Source of the DNA: Chlorops oryzae | Lineage: Eukaryota > Arthropoda > Insecta > Diptera > Chloropidae | Length of the DNA: 64,000 nt | Direction of reading: 5' to 3' | Assembly: GCA_020466095.1 (NCBI GenBank) | Contig: CM035807.1 | Coordinates: 10,292,197-10,356,196, forward strand | In this document: positions 38,615 through 52,654 of the stretch, one piece after another | Layout of the letters: each line of letters begins with the position of its first letter | Numbering within the stretch: position 1 is the stretch's first letter | Program-made: the position numbers and the translations under genes | The notes under the pieces: generated by a model | The model's input: the letters and a program-made list of their open reading frames with translations, nothing else | Told to the model about the DNA's origin: nothing | Database searches by the model: none

Positions 38615-39450
38615 CCGGCACTAGCTAGGCCCTAAGTAGTTTATATCCTAGGCCTAGTTAGTAAAGTCTAGCTAGCGCCTTCCTAGTTTGTTAATGCTTC
38701 GGCTAGCTAGCGCCTAGACCATATGTCAATCACTTTGTTTTACATAAAGATTTAATTTCACGTCCCCCTTGACGGGGTAGTGGTTAAAGTTCTCACCTAG
38801 TTCGCACCTCATTAGTTACGATATCGCCTCTGAGCAAAGATGGCGCTCAATACACAAAGTACACCCTTTATGATTCTACGAATTTAAACTAAGTGAGAAT
38901 TATAAAAAAAGTTTTGTCCCAAATTTTCTGTCTCGGTTCTAGCTAGGCCCTCTCACTAGCGCCAGGCTGAATTTATCTATCTATTTATCTATCGGGAAAA
39001 TCTAGCAAGCGCCAGTCTAGAGTTTTCTATCCGGGCTTTTTACCTAGAGCAGTGATGGCCAAACCTATACGTAAACATTCCTAATTGTGTGTGTGAATAA
39101 GCTGTCGCAGTGAGTTAACTCTGTTAATTCGCTGTAAATTACTCTGATTTGCATTGACGAAGTTTGTTTGTTACACAAACGAACGCAGCCGACCGGTTTT
39201 CGCACGAATCGGTATACGCTATACGTGTGCGACTGCTGATTCGCCAGAATTCGGGCTCTCAAGCACATGTGCTTGGAAAATCGAAATTCGGCCGACACTG
39301 CCCTAGAAAAAACTAGCTAGGCCCTGTCTAGAATATTCTAGTCATCGCCCTATAGCGGCGGGGCTAGCTAGGCCCTCGCTTGCGCCAGGTTAGATTTATC
39401 TAGTCGGGCAAATCCAGCTAGGCGAAATCCAGCTTCCTTGGCAATTTCCT
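38615..39450. repeat. degenerate CTAGCTAGGCCC / CTAGCGCC repeat cluster
   Basis: At least ten scattered copies of CTAGCTAGGCCCT, CTAGCTAGCGCC or CTAGCAAGCGCC, separated by TCTAGAxTTTTCTA-like spacers, in about 830 bp. The copies are all on one strand and irregularly spaced. A stretch at 39060-39300 without the motif interrupts the cluster. I do not recognise the family. Confidence 0.65.
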
Positions 39451-40201
39451 TGGCGGGTAGTTAGGCCCGTTTGCTGCTGTTCCGATTAAAGTTTATCGTC
39501 ATCCGATATCCTCTCAAAATGTCATCATTTTCATAAAAAATTTTTTGGCTTTTCGGAATGAAAACTTTAATCAGAAGAGTAGCAAACTGGCCTTAGTGTG
39601 TCCGGAATGAATATATCCGACGAATACTGTATTCATTTTATCATTGGGATTCATGCAGTCGACTTGTGGTATACATTTTCCTATACTGCACGAATACCAC
39701 TACCAAGTTTTTTTTTTCTATTTTTATAGATGGTTGTTGCTGTCAAGGTCCAAGAGTAATGAAAATTCTTAAATACAGTTCGGTTTTAAGATGTCCTTGC
39801 GGTCTTTCTAAACACTAATAACTAAGCGAGTATTCCTAAAATGGTGTCCAAATAACATTATCATTCGTAATAATGATCTTGCAGAAGTTTTTCAAAATAC
39901 TGATCGGTATAATTTATTTTGTCGAAATAATGAAATTATTTCATTCATCGATATCGAACTATCCTATTAACTTAAGTTTTCTTTATAAAAAAAAATAATG
40001 TTTTCTTTAAGTGTAATTCGTTCTTCGATATTGGCAAACGTAATTCACAATCATAATTTTTAGCAATATACAAATATATTTTTTTTTAAATAAAAAGCTT
40101 TAAAAAGGGGATAAAAAAATTTGAAAAATATACAAATTTTTTCGAGATAATGTAGGGATTTATGCAGCCTTTGTAACTTTTCCCATCGGAAATTTTCATA
40201 T

Positions 40202-40360
40202 GGTCCGGTTTAGACTATGCAATTCAGATTGAAGATTTGCCCAAATTTCATGGCAAGAAAGCGACGGGGAGTGTGTACTCGATTCCACTCCACGTCGCCT
40301 ACAAATGCCGACAAATGGGGCCAACTTTTCAATCAGAATTGCCTAATCCTAAACCGGACC
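40202..40360. mobile_element. 159-bp palindromic MITE, unclassified
   Basis: Ends GGTCCGGTTTAGACTATGCA and its diverged complement (GCCTAATCCTAAACCGGACC), each followed inward by AATTC(A/T)GATTGAA. The middle has ACGGGGAGTGTGTACTCGAT. No clear target duplication. A second, truncated copy is at 49693-49800. Confidence 0.7.
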
Positions 40361-41196
40361 CAAAAATGTTCGACAATTTAGTGACAAATTTCTCATTTCG
40401 TCAAGTTTTCGAAGCTGAATGAATCCAACTAATGAATAAAAAATATTTACATGAATTAGAGCTCAAATATTTTCGTTTAACAAAAAAATAAATTAATTAA
40501 AATTGTGCACTTATTTCTTGTCCTTGAATGTTTCTACTAACAATTTTGATTGGGTGTATGATAGTACGTACCTATGTACAGTAAAGAAATTTGTCACTGA
40601 AAACTAACATGGGTGGATCTAAAAAAAAAAGAAAAATGAAAAATCGCAAGCCTCAGTAGAGGGGTAAGGTGGTGTTAACTTGTCTTATACAAAGTAACTA
40701 CTTGACAGATTGTGATGTGACGCTTGCAAAGAAAGGATGCCAAACACGGCTGGAGTGGCTAGTTATGCTGCCGCATATGTCATGCCGAAGACGTAGCGTG
40801 GGCTTGAGACACGTTATGGAAAATGTTTCCATAAGACAAACAAACACATCGTGATACATTTCATTAGTATCTCTCCTCGACCGGATTGTGCAAAAGATAC
40901 TTAACGCTCGCTTGAATGCTGATAAAGACGGAAATAGACTCGAGTGCCTATAGTAGGTACCAACAAAAGTGTCATTGTTGGTGAGTGCGAATTTTTTGAT
41001 GACAACAGCAAAATCATAATGCTCACAATTCAAATACGGGCATAAGGGAAAAGGTCAAGTTTAGATAATATGGCTATACGAATAGATAGATGGTATCTAT
41101 CATCCGAAGCAGAGCACTTGTCGTCACACGTCATGAAAGGACAAAAGCTTATTATGAAAAAGGAGGAAAAGGAAAATTTCCCCCCTTTGAAGTGCC

Positions 41197-43515
41197 TCAC
41201 CAGATATCAGTGACCTCGAATTTCTGGAGTATGCGTTGCCTTCGCGTATCATTGTCTGTCGGCAGGATGATTTTAAATGGCTTTAGTAGTATATTCTCAA
41301 CAAAGGACTTATTATACCTTAGTGCTGCTGGAGGTGACGGTATGAATGTCTCGGGTTCTGACTCTTCATCGCTGTCCGTGTCGTTGTCACAGCGATTGGT
41401 TATTAACTTTTCATTGCCGTCATTATTCAATGTCGGTGAATCATCAAAGTTTTCAAGCGAACGATTACGCAGGTAAGACGAATCCACCGAAATGGTAGAC
41501 AAAGAAAACTCATCGACCAAACGCTCAAAGGACTTTGTAATCTTACGTTGATTTGTTGTGTTGGTGGAATCGGAATGGGCGTTGTTGTTGTTGTTGCCCT
41601 CAACGGAAATTTGCATTCGAGCTTTGGTGCCTTTTAGAGGCAATGTATTTGCATTAGAGCTTGCCGACACCGACACATCGTCGTGATTATTTTTCGTCTC
41701 AGCGGTGGCTGGTTGCGGTGGTGTCGATTCCTGGTGGATTTTCAGGCTATCATTTGCAAGGCGATAGCTATTGTTGCGTTTCAACGGTATGCGCTTTTGT
41801 GTTGCTGGCGACGATGTGGGTGTTTGTTTTGGGGTTGATTGCGGCGTTGCGGAGTTTGGGGTACACAACCCGTTAACGGGCAATGTTGAAATTGAATTTC
41901 GCTCGAATGCAATTGGGTCAACAGCGTGGGGGAGAGCGCGAACGTCAACAACAAGAAAGTCAGCAATCGATTTTCCTTTACTACTACAATCGGCAATGGA
42001 ATTGTGAGTTTTACTTTCGGTTGCGTGGCTTTCACGCTGTTCGAGGGAGCTAGATAATGCAGCGACAACAGATGCTTCTCTGCCATTGAGAGCACGTTTT
42101 GGGGGTAAGGGTGGTGGTGGTGGTCGTGGTGGTCCTGCTCTCAATGGAGAATGAGTGGGAGAAGGTGGCGGCGCAGCCAGAGTAGTAAAAGTCAAAGGTA
42201 ATTGCTGCATCGGAGAGCTCTTATGGTTGGTGATTTTATCAACCCCCATTGAGTGCAATTCTTTTGCTCCCCCACCACTTCGAATTGTGGGGGATGATGG
42301 AGGTGGAGGAGGCAAAAATGAAAAGTCTGGTGATGAAGGTAGTTCTGAACGTTCGGGCATGGGAATGAAACAGGGCAAAGAGTTTTCTACATCGGTAATT
42401 GAAAGTGAAATCGAACTATTTCTGCTATGTGTGGCGTTATCGCTATGGTTATCGTTAGCGTTATTTTTGTTATTGTTATTAATAATATTGCTATTGTTAT
42501 TTACGAATGTTTTTGTATTTGTTGTGTTGTTTTTGTTGTTGTTGTTAAAGTTAATGTTATTGTTATTGTGATTGTTGTTGTTGATGTTTTCGTTTGAATT
42601 GTTCGAGTTATTTACATAGAATTTGGATTTTGTAAAATGAGCAAACATTTCGGCAGCCTTGGCCAAAGCATTAGGCGTAGGCAATAATGTGGGCGTGGCA
42701 CTAGTATTATCTATTCTAGTGCTAGTATTATCAATAAGGGAGATATTACTTAATTCACCCTGCTTACCTTCTTCAGTCGATGAAGCCGAGCCGCTGGTAT
42801 GCGTCGATGCTGATGACGAGGTCGTCGAGCCAGTCGATGACGTTGATTTCGTTGACGGTGAGGGCATCATTGTTGATGCTAATTGATTTCCCGACAGCAT
42901 GGTCGCGGTGCTTGGCTGATAGAATGGATTCGTATGATTTGCGAGAAGATTCTTTTGGATCGTCGAAGATTGTTGCTGCGATATGAAGGCGTTGTAATTC
43001 ATTTGGTGCTGCGGTTGGGATTGTTGTTGTTGTTGCTGCTGCTGCTGTTCTTCAATATGTGCATTAGCTGCTGCTGTTGATGGCATGTTGTTGAATGTCG
43101 TTGCTGCTGTTGTCGGCTGTGCTATTATGCGAGTTGGCGTTGTCGAAACTATTGGACGTACGTTGGCAATTTTTCGTGTCGCTGCTGGACCACCATTGAG
43201 GAAGAGCAATTTGGCAGCAGCAGTTGTTGTTGTTTTGGGGATTTTACTTCCACCTGAATTCGATTCAATTTCACTGCAAACGATTTCGGGAAGAGCACTT
43301 TCGGTTTCTTTAACATAAGGGCCAGGTGCAAACGTTGTATGCGCGCCTTTTCTACGCTTCAGACTATCGGAATCGTAAATGAATTTGCCCTGCGAATTAA
43401 CGCGAACGCGTGGCCCTTTGTGTTCAGACTGATTGCCGAGGCTGCTGCTGTGCTGCTGCTGGAAGCAACTGGAGGCGATGTACCAGCTTGAGTTTGCTCT
43501 CGCAATTCACTGATT
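41197..43515 (-). CDS. gukh: gukh, second large coding block
   Basis: Open minus-strand frame from just after the stop at about 43515 (TGA) down to the stop at 41197. The first recognisable residues are HSSSLGNQSEHKGPRVRVNS, then QGKFIYDSDSLKRRKGAHTT and FAPGPYVKE, conserved looking and continuous with the previous block in sense but not in frame. Poly-Gln (about 43030), a long Asn-rich run (42480-42600), poly-Pro stretches and FETFIPSPPAALRYNKSFVE near the end follow. NHS-family proteins are Ser- and Pro-rich scaffolds. The terminal TGG-TGA may be read through by splicing at GTGAGG (41206-41201). Confidence 0.85.
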
Positions 43516-46113
43516 TCAGCATACATCGAGACCATATCACCACCGCCACCACCATCGTCCCTTGGTTGCTTGCTCACAGCGACTGCGCAGTCATTTTTCC
43601 TTTGTGTACGATTCTCGTTTGCGTTTGCGTTTCCGTGTTCCTTCTCCGCTCCGTTGCTGGCAGTGCTGGCAGCATTCGGCGGCTTTGTTAATGCACTAAC
43701 AGCGCCTGACTCCATACCCCGCTTGCGTATATGATACGGCAGCTCATTCATTGAAACGTATTCGGTGGTCTCTTGCACTGGCTTCGTCGTCATCGTGTCC
43801 GCTTTGGGTTCGTTACCCTCGAGCTGGCGACGAACTATGTCATTGGAATAGTAAATTCCAAGGCTGCTGCTCACGCCCCCGGCAGGCTTTGACGTTGTCA
43901 ACAGCTGATTGTGATGACGACGATTGTTATTGCTAATGTCAGCGATTGTGACGTACTCCCCGGCTGCATCGTACAATTCATCATTGTTAAGCACATCGTG
44001 AATGTTCGCGGGTTTTCGTTTCGGCGAGCTTTTACCTGGCATATTGAGCTTTATATTTGGCAGTACAACTTTAAGCTTTCCGAACATATTATTGAAACCA
44101 TTGCCAAAATTCGTAGTAGCAGTGCTCGGCTGATGACTCTTAAGATTATTCAAATTATGGTCTCTTGCCGGAGGACCGTGTGAGCAATTCTTGTCAATTA
44201 TCGATTTTGATGGTTCCACGTCGACAGTGCAATAACCTGTGGATTCATTGAGTGTGAATTTCAAATTCGATTCCTTTAAGCTTTCGGCGCGCTTTTCGGC
44301 AACCGGATCCACTTCGTCGTCGTTCGTTAAAGTTCTATTTGGATCGTAAGCTTCTTCTTCTTCGTTGTCTTTGCTCTGGTTCTCGTCATCGCTGGTCGTT
44401 GGCGTTATTATGCACATCGACGGTATACGTCTTGCCGTCATCGCAGTCTTTTGCTTAATGCGTTCAATACGTTCTACACCTTCCAAATCGGAGCATTCAG
44501 AGCACTCTACTTCGGGCAATGGTTGTGCCGCACGCTTACATATACCTCGATGTTCGAAATTGAATGCCTCCTCCTCCTCCTCCTGTGATTCGGGCGTTTC
44601 GTGAATTTTCGTTACTTCCGATTCAGTTTTAATGCTCTCTCCACTGCATGCCACGAGCTTGAGACTTGCATTACCATTTCGCTTTATTGTGCCCGTACGT
44701 TCCAAGGTGCTGCCAATTGTGCTGCTCGAATAACTACGCTCGAGAGTGCTGCTGCTGCTGGCACTGTTGCTCTTCAGTTTGCTCAAGGAACTGATACGTT
44801 CAGGTACATCAGGTCCGAGATTGCTAAGACTACTGCGCTCTCCGCCGCTGCCGTTTAACATGAGCGTAGTGCAAACAGTTCCCGCCGAACTTGTCGTGGT
44901 CGAGGTCGAACCCTTGCCAAACAACTCATACTCATTCTCGGCGCTGAGAACGGTTTGATTCGATTGACTTCCGAAGGAGTAATTACTTTGCGCTTGCAAT
45001 TGCAACGGTGTCAGTGTGGGCTCTTCTTCCTTCAACGTACGCAATCCACTGTCCATGTGAAAGGACGTATAATAGCCTTCGGTATCACAAGAATACGCCG
45101 AACTAGTCTCATCGTCCAAATGATTCGGATAGGCGCCATCATGCTGCAGATCCGGTGTCGCAGTACCCTCGCTAGTTACACTGCTCGATGCGGATGTATT
45201 CAAGAAGCGTCGCCTGCTCAACATCGACGACGGTGGCCCACTGCTCGGATGGAAGCTGGACACATTCAACGATGTATTCGATGCACTCGATTTTGGCTGC
45301 ATTGTGATTTCACTGCCGATCGAGGCACGTCCCGATTCGGAGCTAGCACTCCAATTGCCGCTCGATGAGTGCGGCTGCTCGTCCTTGTTGCCGCCTAGAC
45401 CATTGGCAGAGATACCATTGCGTCGTTGACGATTCAACGTCGATGTATCGCGTAATTTGACTGGCTGCAGCTTGCCGCGCAGCTGTCCGCAACTGCTGAC
45501 GCTCATGCTCTTCTCCGAGGAGGAATACGATGGTTTTCGTTCGTGCGAAAAGCGCGCTTCCCCCTTCGGTTGAGTCTCACACTCAATGCTATTGGCAGTA
45601 CCGCGTCCGCTGCTGCTTAACGTCGTCGCTGTGGCGCTCGTTTTCACCGAACCTGCTCCCATTGAGCTCGCCTCTGTCGTACTCGTTGTAATGCTCTCGG
45701 CCTTCTCAGCGGAAGTGTTCGCGGAAGTGCTACTACCGCCGCCGCCGCCGCCACCGCCAATGCTGCCTTTCCCAACATCCTGATTTCCAATGTTATTCGG
45801 CGGTACGCCTGCACCTGTTACCCACACCGAACTGGCTTCGTTGCGTTGCATGAACTTGAAACGATTGCGTCCCCATTGCTTCAACGAATTGAGACGCGTT
45901 AGCGTATTCTTTCCCTTATCGTATGGCAAGGCAACAGATTCTTTTTTTAAAATGTCACTCGATTTGCTGCGGCCGAACTTCTTCGACGACTTCTCGTGCT
46001 GACGACTTCCGTGCGGCTTGCCATCGTCGCCGTCGCCGTTGCCGTCGCCGTTGCCTCCCGATCCACTCATCATTGTGTTTCTTATCTCGCTGGCATTTTT
46101 TATTGTTGAATCG
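43383..46113 (-). CDS. gukh: gukh, first large coding block
   Basis: Exon entered at a TTTAG acceptor (46115-46114) in phase with the previous exon (NG|DSTIKNASEI). It encodes about 915 residues, Ser-rich, with basic KSSKKFGRSKSSDILKKESV and TRLNSLKQWGRNRFKFMQR near the start. The NHS hallmark AYSCDTEGYYTSFHMDSGL follows, then NESTGYCTVDVEPSKS, and DAAGEYVTIADISNNNRRH near the end. It ends in a stop at 43359 in this frame, but the true sequence evidently continues in a second frame from about 43510 (next entry). In Drosophila, gukh (guanylate-kinase holder) links Dlg and Scribble at synapses and junctions. Confidence 0.9.
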
Positions 46114-46133
46114 CTAAATATATTGGGGAACAC

Positions 46134-49100
46134 GTGGGGAATTGTGTTAAAAAGAAAAATAATTGTTTGTTTTTCAGAGGTTAGGAAATGAAAATGAAAA
46201 TGAAAATGAGAAAAGAAATGTGGAAACGGAAAATTTTTGAATGAAAAATGAAAAATGACGAAAATATGACATTGAAGTTGAAGGTGAAAGGCAGGAACCT
46301 AGAGTAGAGTAGTGAGGAAATCCTTGCGGCTGCGATTTCAGTACTACAACTGCACACGAAATTATTTCTTTTTGTTGTTTTTGTTTTTGAGCTAAAAATA
46401 TTTGTTGTTGTTCGAACTTCGAACCATAAAAAGACTTCTCGAAATATTCTTATCTCCTTTAACCGAAAAGAACGAAGACATGCATGCCCATCATTCGGCA
46501 TTCGGAAAGAGAGATGAAAGACAGACACACGGACGGACGGACGGACGGACTCACACGAAAGAAGGGAATAAAATCCCCACAGAAAAATTCATTAAGACAA
46601 CCATTCACAGATTATGAGGCATAATTCCCAGCGTAGAAGAGGAGAATGCATTTTTGTTCTCTGTCAAAAATTCGTTATCTCAATAGGTTCAGCTAAGGCC
46701 AGCAGCGTTTATTGACCGATTAATGGATTTTAATATACTTTTTTGATCGTTAATGGCTGCGTTTTCTGTTCCTTATGATTTTCTACAAAGACGATTTTAG
46801 GGAGAGCAATCAATTCCGAGCGGTTGAACGATGTTCTATTGAAAAATATTGTTTCTTTTTATATATACCTACATACATACATAAAAAAAAAAAATAAAGG
46901 GGGAAGACAAAATGCTTTAATAACTCCATTCTTTTTTTTTTTTTTAGCTATTTACGTCACGGCACTGCAAGGAGCGTTCATATTTTTGTTTTAATTTTTT
47001 TTTATTTTTTAAATTAACATTGGGTTTTATTGTTATTAGTGAAGACAAATCTTTATTGCCAGCGCCTTGGGCACAAAACTCTTTCAAGAAAATAACAATA
47101 ATATCAATTTCAAGAGAATACATCTTTGATGAGAGGGGGAGAGGGGTTTAAAGATTTTTTTTTTTACATTTAATTTTCGAAACTTTCAAAATTAATACAG
47201 AACGTCCTGTGATAAATACAGTCATCATCATATTATCCCATCTTTATCGGGGGAAAAAGACGAAATAAACCAGGGCAATTGATAATAAAGAAAAAGGGAC
47301 TTAGCAAATTGAGCTTCATCACTAGGACTAGTGAGCAACCAGATGACTTAGGAGTGCCATAATGCATCCATAAGATTAGTCGAGAATTTTGCAAGTTAAT
47401 CTTCTAGAGAACAGCACCCACATCTAAAATAGGTATATCAATCAGTATACTGCTAGTTCCTCTTAGTTATCTATGACGTTTAAGGAACATCTATCAAAAT
47501 TTTGGAGTAGATATTTCTCAAGAAAAATGCATTAACCCTCTGCAGCTGATGTCGTAGTCTGGCAGAACGCGCAAGAGGAAAATTCAGTTTAGAGATGAGA
47601 TGTCTGTTGGACCCCAGGTCAATTATAATGTTAAAATTCGACCACGTCAGCTGCAGAGAGTTAACCCTCCAATGCCATTTTTTTTTTTTTTTTTTTTTTT
47701 CAATGAAAAGTTCAGATATGATATAATTTGGCTAGAAAACCATGAATCGGAAATTATTATTATTAGTTTTTTTTTTTGGAAATTTGTTCGAAATTGTTCG
47801 GATTTAGAGGGTTAATGTCAGAAACCTTAATTCAAACTCATAGGTCAATAAAACTTCTTGCATTATTAATCTAAGAAATTGCTCAAAAACTCGAAAAAAA
47901 GAGGTCAGATCACACCTGTATAAATAACGACCCAGTCCCGTGCGCAAGGGTGGGGTTTTGAGGGTTCAAACCACCTTAAGTTAAGACTCTTAACATACAA
48001 AATATGTTCATTACACGCCATAGAATTCAATTGCCAATATGTGACACGAAAATAATTAACTTTTGCGTGGCTTTCAGCGAAATTTGAAAAGTTTTTCGTA
48101 TAAAAATATGGCCCAAAAGCGATCTGGAAAATAGTTTCGAACGAATCCCGCAATCTCCGGCGAATGGGGAAATCATTAAACTTTTGCTACTGAAAGCCAT
48201 AAACTTGTTGTCGGTGGAAGAAGAAAGAAGAAAAAAAAAAACGGTTGGCGCATTCTCGGCTCATAAATTAAACGAAATAGAATAACTGCATTGAGCGATT
48301 CCTGGAGTGAATGTTGCAGTGGAATGGAGAGCTCATCGTCTAGCAAATCGCAAAACGAGATGTGGTGTTGCGGGTCGCAAAAAAAAAAAAAAGAAAAGAA
48401 TTTAAAATTTATTGACATGAGAACGTAAACATTTCCCCTGTTGCGATGCAGCGAAGGTGAGTTCAAAACTTTGTGCAGAAACCTAAGCTCAAAGGTCATT
48501 GAGTTGTGTGTGAACCGAGGACTGATTAAAAAACTTTTGCAGCGTAGGTAGCACTGAAATCGTAGAATAGTTTTCCAAATTATTGATGCAATGAAGAAAA
48601 TTAATAAAAATTAATAAAAATCAATGAGAAAAAGAATCATAAAGGAGGATTTATACATAGCATGAGAGGTATGGCTGTATACAAAATCCAGCTTCTCAAG
48701 CGATACTAACTTCGATGGAAGAGTTTCGAGGCTGTTGAAGTCATTATCGCTCGAGACAGCAGCGTTACTTTGATTTTACAGTGGGTCAAATGTATAAAAT
48801 TTTGTTCGGAATTTTCTTGTTGATGTTTTCATAAGTAAAGAAGTTTATGTTAATGTATATATATATTTTTTGTTTGTTTGTGTATTAAATTATTTACAAA
48901 ATTTTGCTTATTAATTTTGAAATTTGTTAGGCTGTTATGTTTTCGTCTTTATGCTATAACTCACAACATTAAATTGTATGCTAAATATTAAAAAAAAAAA
49001 AAATATTTTTTTTAGTACTTTTAAATACAGATATCAGACAGTATGTCCTAGTCCAATTATATTGTGAGCACTATACATTCAGCTTATATGTAATTTTTAT

Positions 49101-50507
49101 TTCAAAGAAAATATATATAAATAATATATATATATATATATGTATTGAAACAGCAAACGCAGTAAAATGGTTTTTGGAAAAAAAAAATGTACACACGCAA
49201 AATAAATCTTGAAAGGAAAATTTTGTTTAAGCATGCTGTGCTAATAGTTTTTAAACCAAAAAAAATTTTTTTTTCTTTTGTACATTTTCTCACAACATTT
49301 AATAAAATATATTTAGTGTAAAATTTTCTCAATTACGAACATCGAATTATGCAAAAATCAATCAAAAACAGCATAACAAATTATTTAACTAAAAGAATAT
49401 CAAAATTATTTCGCTTAAAAAAAAGACTTTTTATAATTTATGGAAGCATGAACTTAAATAAATTATTGAAAATTTATGCATTTCAAATTTTTATACATTT
49501 TTTATTTTTTTTATTTCAAAATTTATTAATCATTTATTTTTTCTGTAATAAGTAGGTACTGAATTGATAAGCATTACGTGGAGCTTTCTTAATCGTTCGT
49601 AAAACAGATTTATGTGATATTTTTATGCTTTTTTGTGAGATAAGAGACGATGAATGATTTTTTTTTTTAAGGCTTTCTTTGGTATTTGACCTTAAGGTCC
49701 GATTTAGACAAGGGAATTCTGATTGAAGATTTGCCCACATTTGTCGACGAGAAGGCGATGGGGAGTGTCCTCGATTCCACAAATGTGAGCAACTCTTGAC
49801 GATCCTTGACTGTGTTTCGATCCACAAATATTATGCAATGCAGGCCTACTTAATAGAGCTTTGATTTGATGATAATTTAACGGGCGATGTTAGGACTGAT
49901 TCAACCCTAGCGGATTGCTGAAAGTCCCTTAAAACCCACCTGTTTATTATTTTTTTTTTTTATTGGCGGTCATTTTCGGCTGCTCCTAGAATTGCTTATT
50001 ATTTTTATTTCAGATTTTCAAAGTTACAGTAAGCATTTGTTTAAGTTCATTTTATTCATTTTGAATTCATTTTGAGTCCGCATAAAAATATTCGATTTCT
50101 AGAGCTAATTCTTTCGATTCGAAATTGAATTTCGTCTCGAAATCGATTCGATTTCTAGAGCCTGCCTGATAGTTGCCTCCAAGAGTTTATCGAAACTGAT
50201 CATAATCTCTTTGTACTCTCCTTAAGCCGAACAAAAGGAATATGAATGAATAATCGGTATACCCATCATATAACAGATCATTAAAGATCCAAAAAAAATC
50301 TTCGATGAAGACTTACATCGCGAGTGTCACTTCTCACTGTGTTATCTATTAAAGATCTATTATAATAAAAAAAAAAATAAATAATAATCCAAAAAAAGCT
50401 CCACGTAAAGCACTTTCAGTAAGGCTGTTAGTTAAAATAGTTTTCAATGAAATAAACGCTAATAAATAAATAATGTTGTAATAAAAACGAATCGCCTCGG
50501 TACATAC
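46134..50507. other. gukh intron
   Basis: Minus-strand intron between the exons at 46113 and 50508, 4.4 kb. It is AT-rich and has poly-A and poly-T runs, TA repeats (49105-49142) and a truncated copy of the 40202-40360 MITE. No additional coding exon is supported. Confidence 0.7.
49693..49800. mobile_element. truncated copy of the 40202-40360 MITE
   Basis: Shares GGTCCGATTTAGAC, AATTCTGATTGAAGATTTGC, CGATGGGGAGTGT and CTCGATTCCAC with the intact copy, then loses similarity. The right end is missing. It lies in a gukh intron. Confidence 0.6.
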
Positions 50508-50783
50508 CCATTTGCTGCATCTTGGATTTCCTTTTGATCGATACCAGCAATTGTATTGCGTCGTTTGCCGCGCACCTTGCGTGATCGTGATCGACGGCTA
50601 ACCGTTTGGATGTCCTCATTTAAATTGTTGATTGCCGCTGAGCCATCAGCGGTGCTACTGCCGGCGCTACTTTGTCCCATCGATGGTGTATGGTTATAAC
50701 AACCGGTAGTCGATTTACGGGCCATGCACATGCGCTCAAAACGTTTTCCAGACGTGTCCACGGATATGACTTCAGCAGGATAT
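50508..50783 (-). CDS. gukh: gukh internal exon (RRNTIAGI)
   Basis: Minus-strand exon, acceptor CTGTAG at 50785-50784 and donor GTATGT from 50507. It encodes YPAEVISVDTSGKRFERMC near the start and RKVRGKRRNTIAGIDQKEIQ near the end. This parallels the NHS-family sequence around the conserved RRKTITG motif. Phase 2 at both ends; it joins cleanly to 51449-51756 and 46113. Confidence 0.85.
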
Positions 50784-51448
50784 CTACAGAAAAAAAAAAA
50801 ACAAAAAAAAAAGAGAGAAAAAAAATAGAGGGAATTACTATGGGTTCAAAGTTTTTACAGCTACAGCGGGGCTTGAAGTGCATGCTAATCGAGTATGAAA
50901 TTTTCTAGGCAATACTGCGGTCGTTTTGGCCGCAGACGGTGCAGATCAAAGCCACGAGGCGCATTGAAGAGTCCAATTGCGCTGCTGTGCGGTCAATTAA
51001 AGGGAGTTTGATAGCATGTTGGATGCATGTCGAGTCGCTATAAAAATAGCTGCGGCTATTAAAGCTACGTTTAGGACCATGTTGAACTAAGAGGTTAATT
51101 GCATGTCAGTGGAATCTGCTGCATGATGCATTTAATGTACATAAATCCAGTCAGTCACGAAGCTATCTCTCTCTCTCTCTCTCTCTCTCTTCTGTTCTTT
51201 TCATTAGCTTATCTTGTAGGAAAAAAATAATAATATTTTTATTGCCCATTTTTTTTCGGTTTGTTTGCTTGGGCAATTTCTTGACTTTTCCACGAATTTC
51301 ATTTTATTTGGCCTTAAAAATAAGTTATTAAAGTTTGCAGCCTGAATGTTATGACCTTGAGTGGGAATTTAAACTCGCAGCCATGACTTTAAAGAGGGTC
51401 TTATAAAACAAAAAAATAGACGTATGTAGGTAAATTTTATAAGCTTAC
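50784..51448. other. gukh intron with CT microsatellite
   Basis: Intron of 665 bp on the minus strand. It contains a (CT)n tract at about 51168-51190. Nothing else is recognised. Confidence 0.7.
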
Positions 51449-51756
51449 CTTAAAGCTATTATTTTACATTGTTCTTCGGGTGAAGGCAAACGATGATTTA
51501 AAGGCACATCTTTGTTTAAGTCGTTAGGTAAATGCGTACTATCGATGGCATTGCTAACATTGATTGAGTACAATGCATCGACAGCATCGGCTGATAAAAC
51601 GGACGGAGAGAGAGCCGGCGTCAGGACACCATTATCACCAATAACAATTGAGGTACTAATTGACGTATCCACGTGATGCATGCAATCGGGTGTGACGGTA
51701 ACATCGCCCAAAGCTTCTGTTGATGTCCATTTCCGAAGGTCCTCAATAGCAGCAGG
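51449..51756 (-). CDS. gukh: gukh internal exon (PAAIEDLRKW ... LPSPEEQ)
   Basis: Acceptor TTTCAG at 51758-51757, donor GTAAGC from 51448. It encodes about 102 residues, from PAAIEDLRKWTSTEALGDVT to HRLPSPEEQCKIIALR. The PxxxEDL start and the LPSPEEQ end correspond to the NHS-family order (CVEDLH... LPTPEEK...). Phase 0 in, phase 2 out, in frame with neighbours. Confidence 0.85.
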
Positions 51757-52547
51757 CTGAAATATTTCAATGATAGATTCATTAAATGTTTTCAAGCTAA
51801 TATGAAGTCATATAAAAAGCTTTTGAAATATTTTTTTATTTATTTTATTTTTATATTTAGGTATTAGGTAGTACTCAGTAAATCTCCACATTCATTCGTT
51901 CGAATTTACCCCCAAAAGTAGACCGCCAATGCTATTAACGTCGACAATGGCAAGAAGATTTGTGAGGTCAGGATTGTATGAAGCCATTTATGACTTCATA
52001 AGAAGCTCATTTTCATTCCTTTGGCGTTCCATGCGGAATTCCTTATCGAAAATCACTCGCGCTAAAAGTGAAATGACGACGTAGAATTATTATTTTCGGA
52101 AATGTCTTCAAGTCACGCGACTTTTAAAACAGCCTTTTGCTCTTAAAACAAAAAAAAAAAAAAAACAAAACACAAAAAAAAAACGCAAAGAGCGGAAATG
52201 AAGTCAAGAGCAGCTTGATGATGCAGAATTGTGTAAGAAAAATGGGAAAAAGCAATGAAATCGACACAGCAAGCGACTGAAGTCGGCAGCGAAAACTCAA
52301 TTAGCTTAAGTGATTCCAAAGAGAGTTCGAGTCAACAAATTAAAAGAATAACGATAAAAGGATAAGAAAGCTAAAAGACTAACACAAAGAGAACAAATTA
52401 ATTCCAAGACCGACACAAAGTTGTTTTGCGAAGTAGGCCAAGTCCCAAATGAGATATGATGACATGGTTTATTAAAAAAACAAAATAAAAACAAGAAAAA
52501 AAAAAAAAAAACGGATGCAAAAAAACATGGGATTTTCAAGTTCGAAA

Positions 52548-52654
52548 TATCATAGAAAAGGCATCACTCATACGGCATGTAGGACGTTAATTATATATTC
52601 GTTAATGCGATCGCTCGTCCTACATGTCGTATGAGTGATGCCTTTTCTATGATA
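52548..52654. mobile_element. 107-bp near-perfect hairpin (MITE-like)
   Basis: Arms of 39 bp, 52548-52586 (TATCATAGAAAAGGCATCAC and on) and 52616-52654, almost perfectly complementary with one mismatch, around a 29-bp loop rich in A and T with a GCGATCGC core at its right side. Likely a small fold-back MITE. Confidence 0.65.
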